In this document: in pieces, positions 8,958-17,354 of the stretch | Numbering within the stretch: position 1 is the stretch's first letter | How the letters are laid out: each line of letters starts with the position of its first letter | Source: Burkholderiales bacterium | GTDB taxonomy: Bacteria; Pseudomonadota; Gammaproteobacteria; Burkholderiales; Burkholderiaceae_C | DNA length: 64,000 nt | Direction of reading: 5' to 3' | Assembly (NCBI GenBank): GCA_016213205.1 | Contig: JACRAZ010000068.1 | Span: 1-64,000 of the forward strand | The notes under the pieces: model-generated | What the model saw: the letters and a program-made list of their open reading frames with translations, nothing else | Told to the model about the DNA's origin: nothing | The model's database searches: none | Made by a program: the position numbers and the translations under genes

Positions 8958-9634
8958 ACGGCGCTGGCGCGCGCACCCGGTGCGGCCGGCGGGTGGGCAC
9001 GGCGGTGCTGGCCGCGCTGGGGCTGGCGGCCTGCAGCACCGCACCGCCCGCGGCCGACCCCGCGTCCGATGCACCCGAGGCCACCGCGCGGGCCGACCAG
9101 CCCTACACCCAGGCCGCCACCTACGAAGCCACGCTGGCCCTGTGGCGCGGCGCGGCCGATGTGAACGCGTGGATCGGTGCGCGCTTCGAGTACGACCTGG
9201 CGCGCGCGGTGCAGCTCTCCGAGACCCAGCGCCAGCGCAACGGGCAACTGCCCATCCACGCGCCGGCGGCGTTCTTCGGTGCACCAAAGGGCGTGTGCGT
9301 CGACCTGGCGCGGTTTGCCGTCGAGACACTGCGCGTGGTGGACCCGCCCGCCAGGCCGGCCTACCTGATGATCGAGTTCGAACCGGTCACGCTGGCGGGC
9401 AACACCTTGCGCCGCCACTGGGTGGCGAGCTTCCGGCGCGATGGCGGGCACTATTTCTTCGCCGATTCCAAGCGCCCGGGCCACATCGCCGGCCCCTACG
9501 CCAGCACGCAGGACTTCATTGACGCGTACGCGCTGTACCGCGGCCGGCGCATCGTGGCTTACCGCGAACGGGCGACGCATGAACGCCAGCTGCGCACACC
9601 GGCTGTGCGCCAGCCGCGTGAGGAACGGCCCTGA
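8954..9634 (+). CDS. Lipoprotein with transglutaminase-like Cys-His-Asp motif
   Basis: This 226-residue protein begins with a signal sequence ending in a lipobox (LGLAAC), so it is probably lipid-anchored and periplasmic. The mature part contains PKGVCVDLARFAVETLR, then RRHWVASFRR and FADSKRPGHIAGPY. These give the Cys, His and Asp order of the transglutaminase-like peptidase fold. The assignment is by motif order only; substrate and activity are unknown. Translational coupling to the GST-like gene suggests a shared job, not evident from sequence. Confidence 0.65.
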   Translation: MNGAGARTRCGRRVGTAVLAALGLAACSTAPPAADPASDAPEATARADQPYTQAATYEATLALWRGAADVNAWIGARFEYDLARAVQLSETQRQRNGQLPIHAPAAFFGAPKGVCVDLARFAVETLRVVDPPARPAYLMIEFEPVTLAGNTLRRHWVASFRRDGGHYFFADSKRPGHIAGPYASTQDFIDAYALYRGRRIVAYRERATHERQLRTPAVRQPREERP

Positions 9635-9696
9635 GCCCAGGGCGCAGCCGCGCTTGCTACGCTCGCAGCATCGCAACCCGAAGCGCCGAGGACTCG

Positions 9697-10410
9697 ATGG
9701 CCACCTTCGTTCTGGTACACGGCGCCTGGGGCGGTGCCCATGGTTTTCGTCACGTGCGGCGCCTGCTGCAGGCCCAGGGGCACGAGGTCTTCACGCCCAG
9801 CCTCACCGGCATCGGCGAGCGGGTGCACCTGGCCAGCCCGCTGGTGGGGCTGGGCACGCATGTGCGCGATGTGGTCAACCACGTGCTCTACGAAGACCTG
9901 GAGGGCATCGTGCTCGTGGGCTTCTCGTATGGCGGCTTCGTGGTCACCGGCGCGCTGGAGCACATTGCCGCGCGGGTGCGCCACCTGGTGTACCTGGATG
10001 CCTTCGTGCCGGCCAGCGGCGATTCGGTGAACAGCCACGTGCGCGGCACCGGCCGGGCCCGCATCACGCTGGGTGAGGAGTGGGCGGTGAACGGGCCGCC
10101 GCGCGAGTATGACGATGCGGCCGAAGCGGCGTGGATGACGCCGCGCCGCACGCCGCAGCCGCTGGGCTGCTTCACCGAGCCGGTGCACCTGGCGCAGCCG
10201 CTGGAACAGTACCCCTTCACGCGCACCTACATCAAGGCCACGCTGGGGCGCGAGGGGGATCCGGGCAACGCCGCCTTCTGGCGCGCCGCGAAGCACGCCG
10301 CGGCCTCACCGGCCTGGCGCTACCACGAGATCGGCACCAACCACATGGTGGCCAGCAACCGGCCGGCTGAAACGGCCCGGCTGCTGGCCGAGGTGCTGGC
10401 CGCGGGTTGA
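9697..10410 (+). CDS. Alpha/beta hydrolase (salicylate-esterase/HNL-like)
   Basis: This 237-residue alpha/beta hydrolase has the oxyanion region FVLVHGAWGG at the N terminus, the nucleophile elbow GFSYGG near residue 75 and a C-terminal His in EIGTNHMVASNRP. The compact size and TGIGERVHLA segment match the plant hydroxynitrile lyase/salicylic-ester hydrolase-like subgroup common in bacteria. The substrate is unknown. A TACGCT -10-like hexamer lies upstream near 9658, and GAGGAC precedes the start. It converges on the hybrid kinase gene. Confidence 0.8.
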   Translation: MATFVLVHGAWGGAHGFRHVRRLLQAQGHEVFTPSLTGIGERVHLASPLVGLGTHVRDVVNHVLYEDLEGIVLVGFSYGGFVVTGALEHIAARVRHLVYLDAFVPASGDSVNSHVRGTGRARITLGEEWAVNGPPREYDDAAEAAWMTPRRTPQPLGCFTEPVHLAQPLEQYPFTRTYIKATLGREGDPGNAAFWRAAKHAAASPAWRYHEIGTNHMVASNRPAETARLLAEVLAAG

Positions 10411-10450
10411 TGCGCGCGCCGCCAGGCCGTGCGCGCCGGGCGTGCAGGCT

Positions 10451-13400
10451 TCAGTTCGGGAACAGGCGGTCCAGTGCGGCCAGGAAGCTGTTCATGTTGA
10501 TCGGTTTGGTCCAGTAGTCGCTGAAGCCGGCCGCGGCCGCGCGGGCGATGTCCTCGGGCATCGCGTTGGCCGACAGCGCGATGCAGGGAATGTCCGCCGT
10601 GGCAGGCTGCTCGCGCAGGCGGCGGATCACCTCGAAGCCGTTGACATCGGGCAGTTGCATGTCCACCAGGATCAGGTCGGGGCGCAGGGCCAGCGCGCGG
10701 TCCAGCCCACCCAGGCCGCTGGCCACCGACTCGATCTGCAGGCCCGCGTGCAGGCGCACCAGTTCCTCCACCAGCAGGGCGTTGACCGGGTTGTCCTCGA
10801 TGTAGAGCAGCCGGCCCTGGCGCGCCGTGCGTGGTTTCAGTGGCGTCAGCGGCGTCAGCGGCGCGATGGCCGGCGCGGCCGGCTGCGTGGGCGCCTTGTC
10901 GGCCGCCGAGCGCGCGCCGCGCGGCAGGCGCAACTCGAAGCTCGAGCCCACGCCGGCGCTGCTTTCCACCTGCACCGTGCCGCCCATGCGCTCGACCAGC
11001 GCCTTCACCACCGCGAGGCCGACGCCTGCGCCCTCGATGCCTTCGCCTTCCATGCCCAGGCGGTTGAAGGGTTCGAACAGGTGGGCCATCTGCTGACGTG
11101 TCATGCCGCGGCCGGTGTCGTTCACCGACAGCACCACGCGGCCCCCTTCGGCACGCGCCTTGATGTGCACCTGCCCCTGGGCGCGGTTGTACTTCACCGC
11201 GTTGCTCAGCAGGTTCAGCAGCACCTGGCGCATGCGGATGCGGTCCACCTGCACCAGCAAGGGCGTGGGCTCGGCGTGCAGGCTCACGCCCGCGGCGCGG
11301 GCGGCGGTTTCCACCAGCGTCATCGCTTCGTGCAGCACCTCGGCCAGCGGCACTGGCTGCAGGTCGAGCTTGAGCTCGCCGCTTTCCAGGCTGGAGAGGT
11401 CGAGCACGTCGTTGATCAGCGACAGCAGGTGCTCGCCGGCCGACAGGATGTGGCGCAGCTTGGTGCGTGAATCGCCACCCGACAGGGCGGGGTCCAGCTG
11501 CAGCAGCTGGGCAAAGCCCAGCACCGCATTGAGCGGCGTGCGCAGCTCGTGGCTCATGCGCGCCAGGAACTCCGATTTGGCCTGGCTCTCGCGCTGGGCG
11601 ATGAGCTTTTCCTGCCGTTCAGCCTCGGCGGTGACGCGCTCGTGCACATCCCAGTTCACGCCGATCTGGCGCACCACGCGGCCCGCCTCATCGCACACCG
11701 GCAGCGAACGCGAGGCGAGCCAGCGGTACTGGCCGTCGGGCATGCGCACCCGGATCTCGTAGGTGCAGGGCTTGAGGTCCTTGATGGCCTGCGCGTGGAT
11801 GCGCCGGGCGCGCTTCAGGTCTTCCGGGTGGGTGAGCGCAAAGCGCAGTTCGTCGGGCGTGCGGCCGCAATCGGGCGTGAGGCCGCGCAGCACGTACATC
11901 TGCTCGTCCCAGATCGCGGTGTCGTTGGCGATGTCGTGTTCCCAGGTGCCGATGCCCGCGCCGCGTGCGGCCAGCGCGATGCGCTCGTTGGCCTGGCGCA
12001 GCGCAGCCTCGGTCTGCACCCGTTCGGTCACGTCGATCGTGATGCCGAACAGCACCGAGCCGCGGTCGCGCTTCTCGTGCCGAGCCCGGTTGACAAGCCA
12101 GCGCACCTGGCCATCGGGCCGCAGGATGCGGTATTCGTGCTCGACGGTGGTGTCCTCGGTGGCGCGCAGCTCGGTGTGGGCATGGCGCATGCGTTCGCGG
12201 TCGCCGGGGTGGATGATGGTGTCCAGCCACTCCTGCCGCGTGGGCACGCCCGCGGCGATGGGGCGCCCGATCATTTCGAACATCTGCGCGTTCCACTCGC
12301 CACGCGGGCGGCCGGGTTCGCGGCTCCACACGCCCAGGCCGGCCGCGGCGGCGGCCACCTCCAGGCGCTTGGCCAGCTCCTGCGCGCGGCGGGTTTCCTG
12401 GACCTGCTCGGTCACGTCCAGCGCCACGCCGACGAAGGCGATCGCCTCGCCATCGGCATTGCGCTGCACCACCCGGCGCGTGAGCAGGTAGCGGTAGCTG
12501 CCGTCGGAACGACGGTACCGCGCTTCCATGTCCACCGGGCGCTCGGCATGCAGCGATTCGTCGGCGCGGGCCAGCACCATCGGCATGTCGTCGGGGTGGA
12601 TCAGCGCGCGCACCTCCTCCAGCGGCACCCCCTCGGGGCGCGGCGTCAGGCCCAGCACCTCGAAGCCCTTGTCGTTGTAGAAGATGCGGTTGCTCGCCAG
12701 TTCGTGCCGCCAGATCGCGATGTTGCCCAGCTCCACGGCCAGCTTGAGCTGGGCGCTGGTGGTGTTGTAGGACTCGGCGAGTTCGTACACCTCGGTGTCG
12801 TCCACCATCACGCCGGTGATCTGGCAGGGGGTGCCGTCGGGGCCGTTCTTCACTTCCCACTGCGCATGCACATGCCGCCACTGCCCGTTGGGCGCGCTGA
12901 TGCGGTAGCGCTTGGCGTACTTGCCGGCCAGGCGGGCCGAGTCGCGGTAGTCCAGGCCCGGCCGGTCGTCGGGGTGGATGCGGCGCACGAAGGTGTTGAA
13001 GTCGGGCGCGCCGTCGGCGGGGTTGATGCTCCACATGCGGAACATGTGCGCATCCCAGTGGCCCCGGCCCATGGGCAGCTCGCGCTCGTAGAGGCCCAGG
13101 CGGCCGAACTCCTGCGCGCGGGCCAGCCGTTCGGCCACGCGCGCCGTCTCGGCACGCGCCTGGGTCAACGCGGTGGTGTCGCGCAGCCGGCACAGCCAGC
13201 GGGCCGGGCCGGGCGGTGTTTCGGCAGGCAGCGGCGCCAGGCTGGCGTCGGCGCTGCGGGCACTGCCGTCGGCGCCCTGCCAGGCCAGCGCGGGCAGGCT
13301 GAGCGGGCGCTGCGTGCGCAAGGCTTCGGCCATGGCCAGCGTGGGGTCTTCGTGGGGCGCCAGGCCCAGGGCCTGGGCCAGGGGCTGCCCGGGCAAAGGG

Positions 13401-13555
13401 CTGTCGGGGCGCTGGCAGGCCTGTGCAAACGCGGCATTTGCCCACACCAGCGCACCGGCCTCGTCCAGCACGGCCAGCAGGTCGGTGCTGGCGTCGAGCA
13501 GGGCGGCCCAGGTGCCAGGCGGCGGGGTCAATGGCTGGGGGCGGCGGGTCGCCAT
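10451..13555 (-). CDS. Multi-PAS hybrid sensor histidine kinase with C-terminal receiver
   Basis: This protein of about 1034 residues is apparently cytoplasmic, with no membrane segment. About five PAS units span residues 15-655, several showing the PAS_3/PAC signature (RIHPDDR, LIHPDDM, IIHPGDR). A HisKA domain with SHELRTPL puts the phospho-His near 668. A HATPase domain (NLLSNAVKYN, NDTGRGM, GAGVGLAVVK) follows. A receiver domain from about 914 (YIEDNPVN, phospho-Asp in LILVDMQLPD near 965, Lys in YWTKPIN) ends the chain. It likely senses a small ligand or redox cue and passes phosphate on by phosphorelay. No partner response regulator is adjacent. The start is uncertain: an ATG at 13603 is in frame, and neither has a strong ribosome site. 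Confidence 0.85.
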   Translation of the reverse strand: MATRRPQPLTPPPGTWAALLDASTDLLAVLDEAGALVWANAAFAQACQRPDSPLPGQPLAQALGLAPHEDPTLAMAEALRTQRPLSLPALAWQGADGSARSADASLAPLPAETPPGPARWLCRLRDTTALTQARAETARVAERLARAQEFGRLGLYERELPMGRGHWDAHMFRMWSINPADGAPDFNTFVRRIHPDDRPGLDYRDSARLAGKYAKRYRISAPNGQWRHVHAQWEVKNGPDGTPCQITGVMVDDTEVYELAESYNTTSAQLKLAVELGNIAIWRHELASNRIFYNDKGFEVLGLTPRPEGVPLEEVRALIHPDDMPMVLARADESLHAERPVDMEARYRRSDGSYRYLLTRRVVQRNADGEAIAFVGVALDVTEQVQETRRAQELAKRLEVAAAAAGLGVWSREPGRPRGEWNAQMFEMIGRPIAAGVPTRQEWLDTIIHPGDRERMRHAHTELRATEDTTVEHEYRILRPDGQVRWLVNRARHEKRDRGSVLFGITIDVTERVQTEAALRQANERIALAARGAGIGTWEHDIANDTAIWDEQMYVLRGLTPDCGRTPDELRFALTHPEDLKRARRIHAQAIKDLKPCTYEIRVRMPDGQYRWLASRSLPVCDEAGRVVRQIGVNWDVHERVTAEAERQEKLIAQRESQAKSEFLARMSHELRTPLNAVLGFAQLLQLDPALSGGDSRTKLRHILSAGEHLLSLINDVLDLSSLESGELKLDLQPVPLAEVLHEAMTLVETAARAAGVSLHAEPTPLLVQVDRIRMRQVLLNLLSNAVKYNRAQGQVHIKARAEGGRVVLSVNDTGRGMTRQQMAHLFEPFNRLGMEGEGIEGAGVGLAVVKALVERMGGTVQVESSAGVGSSFELRLPRGARSAADKAPTQPAAPAIAPLTPLTPLKPRTARQGRLLYIEDNPVNALLVEELVRLHAGLQIESVASGLGGLDRALALRPDLILVDMQLPDVNGFEVIRRLREQPATADIPCIALSANAMPEDIARAAAAGFSDYWTKPINMNSFLAALDRLFPN

Positions 13556-13657
13556 GCGAGGCAAAACTGATAGAAGCGGGACTGCGCCACGCAGTCTAGC
13601 CATCGTGGCGCGGACACGCCCCCCGGTTTCCCCGGGCATTGCGGCCTTTCCGGCCTT

Positions 13658-13960
13658 ATGCACGCTTCGTGGCGCCGTGGCCGGGCTGCGGCGTTCCGCA
13701 AGTGCCATGACAAGCGCACCGGCGGCCGCATGGGCTGGCGCCAGCCCAGCCTCGGCGAGCTGACCAGCCTGGCCGACGGCGAGGTGTACGTGCCCGTGCA
13801 CGGCAGCCCGTTCATCGCCGAGCAGTCCGCCGTCATCATGCGCTGGTCGGCCACCACCGACGCGCTGCTCGCGGAATCGGCCGATGCCCTGGGCATCCAC
13901 GGCAAGCCGAACTTCAGCAGGCTGGCCAAGACCTGCCCGTGGGGCCGGGTGTGGTGCGTG
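13658..13960 (+). other. Coding-like stretch, possible gene remnant
   Basis: Between the kinase and the PEP-CTERM gene, a rightward frame from ATG 13658 (or 13730) shows nearly pure G or C at third positions and a protein-like composition, for example GEVYVPVHGSPFIAEQS and ATTDALLAESADALGI. No ribosome site is visible. The frame then runs on, antisense through the PEP-CTERM gene, to 14326, where it no longer looks coding. It may be the remains of a gene that lost its proper end, or an unrecognised small gene. No family is recognised. Confidence 0.3.
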
Positions 13961-14013
13961 AGGGGCGGCCAGGGCTGGCGGGGTGCGCCCGGCCGGCGGG
14001 CCGGGCCGGGGTT

Positions 14014-14562
14014 TCAGCCGCGCTGGCGGCGCGCAGCGGCGGCACCGGCGAGCATCAGCGCCACGGCGGCAAGGCCCAGGGCGCCGGGCTCGGGCACGGC
14101 GTTGGCAAACTGCACGTCCACTGAAATGAAGGTCTGCGGGCCCCAGCTGCCCAGGCCCAGCGTGTTCAGGTACACGTGGTTGGCATCGAAGGACAGGCTG
14201 GCCGAGGTGAGGCCGGCCAGGTTGGTGCCGGACAGGGTGACGCCCACGATGTCGGCCGAGGACTGGTCGGTGAAGACCCAACCATCGAACGTGCCGTTGC
14301 CGGCCAGCGTGAAGCCGGCGGGGTAGGTCACGGTGATGTTCGTGTCGGCGAAGTCCACCGCCGGGCTCACCCCGACGCCGAAGCCGCCGATGTTGTTGAA
14401 CTCGACACCCGCGCCTGCCACGCCCTGGCCGCTGGACCACAGCACCGAGCCGAGGGTAGACCAGTGGTAGTCGGCCGTCACCGTGTGGCCGACAAAACCG
14501 GCCAGGGCGGGCGCGCTGCTCAACACACCTGCGGCCAAAAGACTCACGAACTTCAACGACAT
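14014..14562 (-). CDS. PEP-CTERM sorting-domain exported protein
   Basis: This 182-residue protein has an N-terminal signal peptide (MSLKFVSLLAAGVLSSAPAL) and a classic C-terminal PEP-CTERM signal: VPEPGALGLAAVALMLAG followed by an Arg-rich end. Exosortase should cleave such a signal and deliver the protein to the outer surface or biofilm matrix; no exosortase gene is in this window. The middle is rich in Gly, Thr and aromatic residues, like a beta-sandwich, with no recognised domain. The start at 14562 follows CAGGAG; an upstream in-frame ATG at 14631 is disfavoured. The AT-rich tract near 14640-14660 may hold its promoter. Confidence 0.85.
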   Translation of the reverse strand: MSLKFVSLLAAGVLSSAPALAGFVGHTVTADYHWSTLGSVLWSSGQGVAGAGVEFNNIGGFGVGVSPAVDFADTNITVTYPAGFTLAGNGTFDGWVFTDQSSADIVGVTLSGTNLAGLTSASLSFDANHVYLNTLGLGSWGPQTFISVDVQFANAVPEPGALGLAAVALMLAGAAAARRQRG

Positions 14563-14752
14563 GCCTGCTCCTGAAATGGACACTGACCGAGGGCCTCGCG
14601 GCCCGAAGCGGCGGTGGCAAGCAAACTCCACGCCGCCGGAATTACTTGTTGTATATCAAGGGCCTGGCCCGATCATCTGGCACGACACGTAAAGAATCCC
14701 GACAGCTGCGGCCCACCCCGGCCCACGATGCGCCAGCCCCGTGGCCAGTTGC

Positions 14753-14782
14753 TTGACATGTGCATGCATGTGCACATATGCT
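14753..14782 (+). promoter_or_regulatory. arsR-type promoter with overlapping operator 1
   Basis: TTGACA at 14753-14758 and TATGCT at 14777-14782 are spaced by 18 bases. The dyad TGTGCA-N6-TGCACA at 14759-14776 fills the spacer exactly, a good position for repression by the ArsR protein encoded just downstream. A start site about 7 bases after the -10 would fall at the ATG at 14790, which implies a leaderless or nearly leaderless message. Confidence 0.65.
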
Positions 14783-14789
14783 TCAGGCC

Positions 14790-15143
14790 ATGGCAACACA
14801 CACCTCCCGCGAAGCAGTGGCCGACGCCTGCGTGCAGATGCTGGACACCGGCTTCTTCCGTGCGCTGTGCGAACCGGTGCGGGTGGAGATCCTGCGGCAG
14901 CTCATCCTCAAGGGCCGTTCGGACGTGAACACCATCGCCGCGCAGATGCCGCAGGACCGCTCGGTGATCGCACGCCACCTGCAGCTGATGGAGCGCGCGG
15001 GCCTGCTGCACACCCAGACCGAGGGGCGCCACACGTTCTACGAGATCGACGGTCCCGCGATCGTCTCGCGCATGTCGGGGCTGGCCCGCACGCTGGAATC
15101 GCTGGTACCGATCTGCTGCCCCCGGCCCGAGGCCGAGGGCTGA
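14790..15143 (+). CDS. ArsR-family transcriptional regulator
   Basis: This winged-helix repressor has 117 residues from ATG 14790. The DNA-binding core is VEILRQLILKGRSDVNTIA, DRSVIARHLQLMERAGLL and a wing TEGRHTFYEID. Cysteines occur in DACVQML, ALCEPV and a C-terminal PICCPRP; the usual ELCVCDL metal site of ArsR/SmtB is absent, so the inducer may be held by the C-terminal CC pair or may not be a metal. Starts at 14760 and 14778 are in frame, but both lie inside the operator/promoter. It heads a five-gene cassette and probably represses it through the two dyads at 14759 and 15184. Confidence 0.85.
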   Translation: MATHTSREAVADACVQMLDTGFFRALCEPVRVEILRQLILKGRSDVNTIAAQMPQDRSVIARHLQLMERAGLLHTQTEGRHTFYEIDGPAIVSRMSGLARTLESLVPICCPRPEAEG

Positions 15144-15183
15144 CAAGCCCCGCCCGACCCCCGCGGACCCATGGCCACCAACA

Positions 15184-15201
15184 TGTGCATATGCGTGCAC
15201 A
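15184..15201. promoter_or_regulatory. Operator 2, same dyad as the arsR promoter
   Basis: TGTGCA-TATGCG-TGCACA lies in the 81-base gap between the ArsR and fatty-acid-hydroxylase genes. Its half-sites are identical to those of the dyad at 14759-14776, and the flanking ACA is also shared on the left. It sits 24 bases before the hydroxylase ATG. No strong -35 is visible here, so it may act as a second repressor site on the same transcription unit. Confidence 0.6.
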
Positions 15202-15224
15202 AACACACACGAAAGAAGTCTGTC

Positions 15225-15956
15225 ATGAAAATCGAAGCCTTGCTCGGGCTGGGCATCCCGGTCCTGTTCCTGCTGATGTTGCTGGTGGAGGCACGAGCCC
15301 CCGCGAGGACCTTCGTGGCCCGCAAGGGCTGGCGCTGGCTGGGCGTGGCGTTCTTCGTGTTGACCCTGGTGCTGAGCGCCATCACGCCGAAGCTGCTGCC
15401 GCTGGACCGGCTGCAGGCGCTGCAGTGGTTGGCGCTCGCCGACCTGGGCCTGTGGGGCGTGCCGATCGGGCTGCTGGCCACCACCTTCGCCGGCTACTGG
15501 CTGCACCGCGCCGAACACCGCTTCCGCTGGCTCTGGCTCGCAACGCACCAGTTGCACCACAGCCCGCCGCGGGTGGACATGGCCGGCGCGTACTTCGCGC
15601 ACCCGTTCGAGGTGATGCTCAAGGCCACCCTGGGCACCACCGTGAGCAGCGTGGTGCTGGGGCTCACGCCGCTGGCCTCGACGCTGGTGGGGCTGAGCAT
15701 CGCCGCGCTCAGCCTGTTCCAGCACTGGAACATCCGCACGCCGCGCCTGCTGGGCTACTTCGTGCAGCGGCCCGAGTCCCATTGCGTGCACCACGCGCGC
15801 GGTGACCGGGGGCACAACTTCTCCGAGCTGCCGCTCTGGGACATGGTGTTCGGCACCTTCAGCAACCCGGCCACGTTTCGGGGCGAGGTGGGCCTGGACG
15901 CGCACCCGGCCCCACCGCTGGCCCACATGCTGCTGATGCGTGGCGCCAGGCGCTGA
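15225..15956 (+). CDS. Fatty-acid hydroxylase/sterol-desaturase-family membrane enzyme
   Basis: This 243-residue integral membrane di-iron oxygenase shows the family's histidine boxes HRAEH, HQLHH and HCVHH between hydrophobic segments; members hydroxylate or desaturate lipid chains or sterol-like compounds. The ATG at 15225 follows GAAAGAAG. A longer in-frame start at 15171 would translate operator 2 and is rejected. Its place between an ArsR repressor and a YraQ/ArsP-type permease is unusual. The substrate is unknown; a membrane-lipid change in response to a toxicant would fit the context but is inference. Confidence 0.85.
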   Translation: MKIEALLGLGIPVLFLLMLLVEARAPARTFVARKGWRWLGVAFFVLTLVLSAITPKLLPLDRLQALQWLALADLGLWGVPIGLLATTFAGYWLHRAEHRFRWLWLATHQLHHSPPRVDMAGAYFAHPFEVMLKATLGTTVSSVVLGLTPLASTLVGLSIAALSLFQHWNIRTPRLLGYFVQRPESHCVHHARGDRGHNFSELPLWDMVFGTFSNPATFRGEVGLDAHPAPPLAHMLLMRGARR

Positions 15957-15967
15957 AGGGCAGGGCC

Positions 15968-16885
15968 ATGAACACCTGGCAGACCATGGGCTCGTTCGTC
16001 GTGCGGGAGGGCCTGCTGCTGGCGGTGCTGTTCTTCCTGGTGGCGTTTGCCATCGCGCTGATGCAGCAAAGCCTCGGCCAGCGCCTGAACAACGCACTGG
16101 GCAAGACATCGCTGGAACTGGGCGCCGTGCTGGCCGCCACGGCGGGGGCGGTCACGCCCTTCTGCTCATGCTCCACCGTGCCCGTGCTGGCAGGCATGCT
16201 GCGTTCCCAGCTGCGTTTCGGGGTGTGCTTCACGTTCCTGATCGCATCGCCCGTCATCAACGAGGGCGTGCTGCTGGTGCTGCTGCGCCAGCAATCGTCG
16301 GGCCAGGCGGCGCTGTTCCTGGTGACGGCATTCGCGCTCTCGGTGGCCTTCGGCGTGGCGCTCGACCGCCTGGGCATGGCGCGCTTCCTGCGGCCGCAAC
16401 CGGCGCCCTTGGCGGCCGGCGCGGTGCAGGTCGAAGGGGGCCCGGCGCCCACCATCGCGCTGCGGGCACGCGCCCGGTTCGCAGCGCGATCGGCATGGAC
16501 CGAGCTCCGGTCCTCCGCGCCCTACCTGGCCGTGGGCGTTGCCGCCGGCGCGGTGATCTATGGCCATGTGCCGCAGGAGGCCCTGCTGCACCTGCGGGCC
16601 GCGGTGCCCGCCTGGGCCCTGATCGTGGTGATGGCGCTCGTGGGTGTGCCCTTCTACGTGAGCCCGGCCATGGTGGTGCCGATCGCGCTGGCGCTGCTGG
16701 ACAAGGGCCTGGGCATCGGCCCGATGGCGGCGTTTCTGGTGTCGGCCGCCGGCACCAGCGTGCCCGAGCTGATCCTGCTGTTGCGTTTGTTCCGGGTGCC
16801 GCTGCTCGTGTGGCATGTGGTGTCCATCGTTGGCTCCGCCACGGTCATCGGCCTGGTGCTGGAGTTTGCTTCCCGTTCACTTTGA
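15968..16885 (+). CDS. YraQ/ArsP-family permease (DUF318)
   Basis: This 305-residue membrane protein has two hydrophobic bundles. It carries the family signature TPFCSCSTVPVLAGML near residue 60 and the related ASPVINEGVLLVLL after it; the second half has VPFYVSPAMVVP and GTSVPELILLL. The ArsP branch of this family exports trivalent organoarsenicals through conserved cysteines, and other members are of unknown function. It starts 12 bases after the hydroxylase stop. An ArsR repressor upstream and a CC-type thioredoxin-fold protein downstream favour a role in metal(loid) or thiol-reactive compound export. Confidence 0.8.
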   Translation: MNTWQTMGSFVVREGLLLAVLFFLVAFAIALMQQSLGQRLNNALGKTSLELGAVLAATAGAVTPFCSCSTVPVLAGMLRSQLRFGVCFTFLIASPVINEGVLLVLLRQQSSGQAALFLVTAFALSVAFGVALDRLGMARFLRPQPAPLAAGAVQVEGGPAPTIALRARARFAARSAWTELRSSAPYLAVGVAAGAVIYGHVPQEALLHLRAAVPAWALIVVMALVGVPFYVSPAMVVPIALALLDKGLGIGPMAAFLVSAAGTSVPELILLLRLFRVPLLVWHVVSIVGSATVIGLVLEFASRSL

Positions 16886-16895
16886 GGAGATCGTC

Positions 16896-17354
16896 ATGTT
16901 CGGAAAGAATGTCTTGCGCCGCATCCTCGGCACCCCGGAGGCCGGGCAGGCGCCCGACGGCGCCACACTGCAAGCGCTGCTGCGCACCGGGCAGGTGGGC
17001 ATCATCTCGGCGGCCTGCTGCGATGCGATGAGCTCGCCCAAGGACGAGCAGCTGATCAACAACCTGTCGCAGGCGATGGCCAGCACGGGCGGCGAGGGCG
17101 AGGTGATCGTCTCCACCATCACCGCCACGCGGCAGCAGTTGCGGGCCATCGGGCCCCAGGCCGATGCGCAGGTGGAAACGTTCAAGGACGAGTTGTCCGC
17201 CCTGTTCCAGACCCACGGCCTGGGCGTGTTTCCGCTGCTCGTGGTGGATGGCCGCATCGCGTTCTACGGCGGCGTGCCCAGCCCCGAGGCCATCGCGCAG
17301 CGGCTGCATCCGCAGGCCCTGCAGCCGCGCAACCCTTCGCAGAGCATCGCATGA
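16896..17354 (+). CDS. Thioredoxin-fold protein with vicinal CC pair (ArsD-like context)
   Basis: This 152-residue cytoplasmic protein has a vicinal cysteine pair at residues 41-42 (ISAACCDAMSSPKDEQL) and a later VFPLLVVDGRIAFYG that looks like the cis-Pro strand of a thioredoxin fold. That arrangement recalls the arsenic chaperone ArsD, although overall similarity is low and its third functional Cys is not evident. A GAGGAG ribosome site precedes ATG 16896, 11 bases after the permease stop. It may hand a metal(loid) or thiol adduct to the permease; that is inference. Confidence 0.6.
   Translation: MFGKNVLRRILGTPEAGQAPDGATLQALLRTGQVGIISAACCDAMSSPKDEQLINNLSQAMASTGGEGEVIVSTITATRQQLRAIGPQADAQVETFKDELSALFQTHGLGVFPLLVVDGRIAFYGGVPSPEAIAQRLHPQALQPRNPSQSIA

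Noticed and set aside
10451..14620. A single 1389-residue leftward frame covering kinase and upstream sequence
   Set aside because: The extra 355 residues run through the PEP-CTERM gene in another frame and look like GC-driven read-through; the kinase N terminus fits a start at 13555 or 13603.
14760..15171. Upstream ATG starts for the ArsR gene (14760) and hydroxylase gene (15171)
   Set aside because: Both would translate the operator dyads; later starts fit the promoter and ribosome-site evidence.
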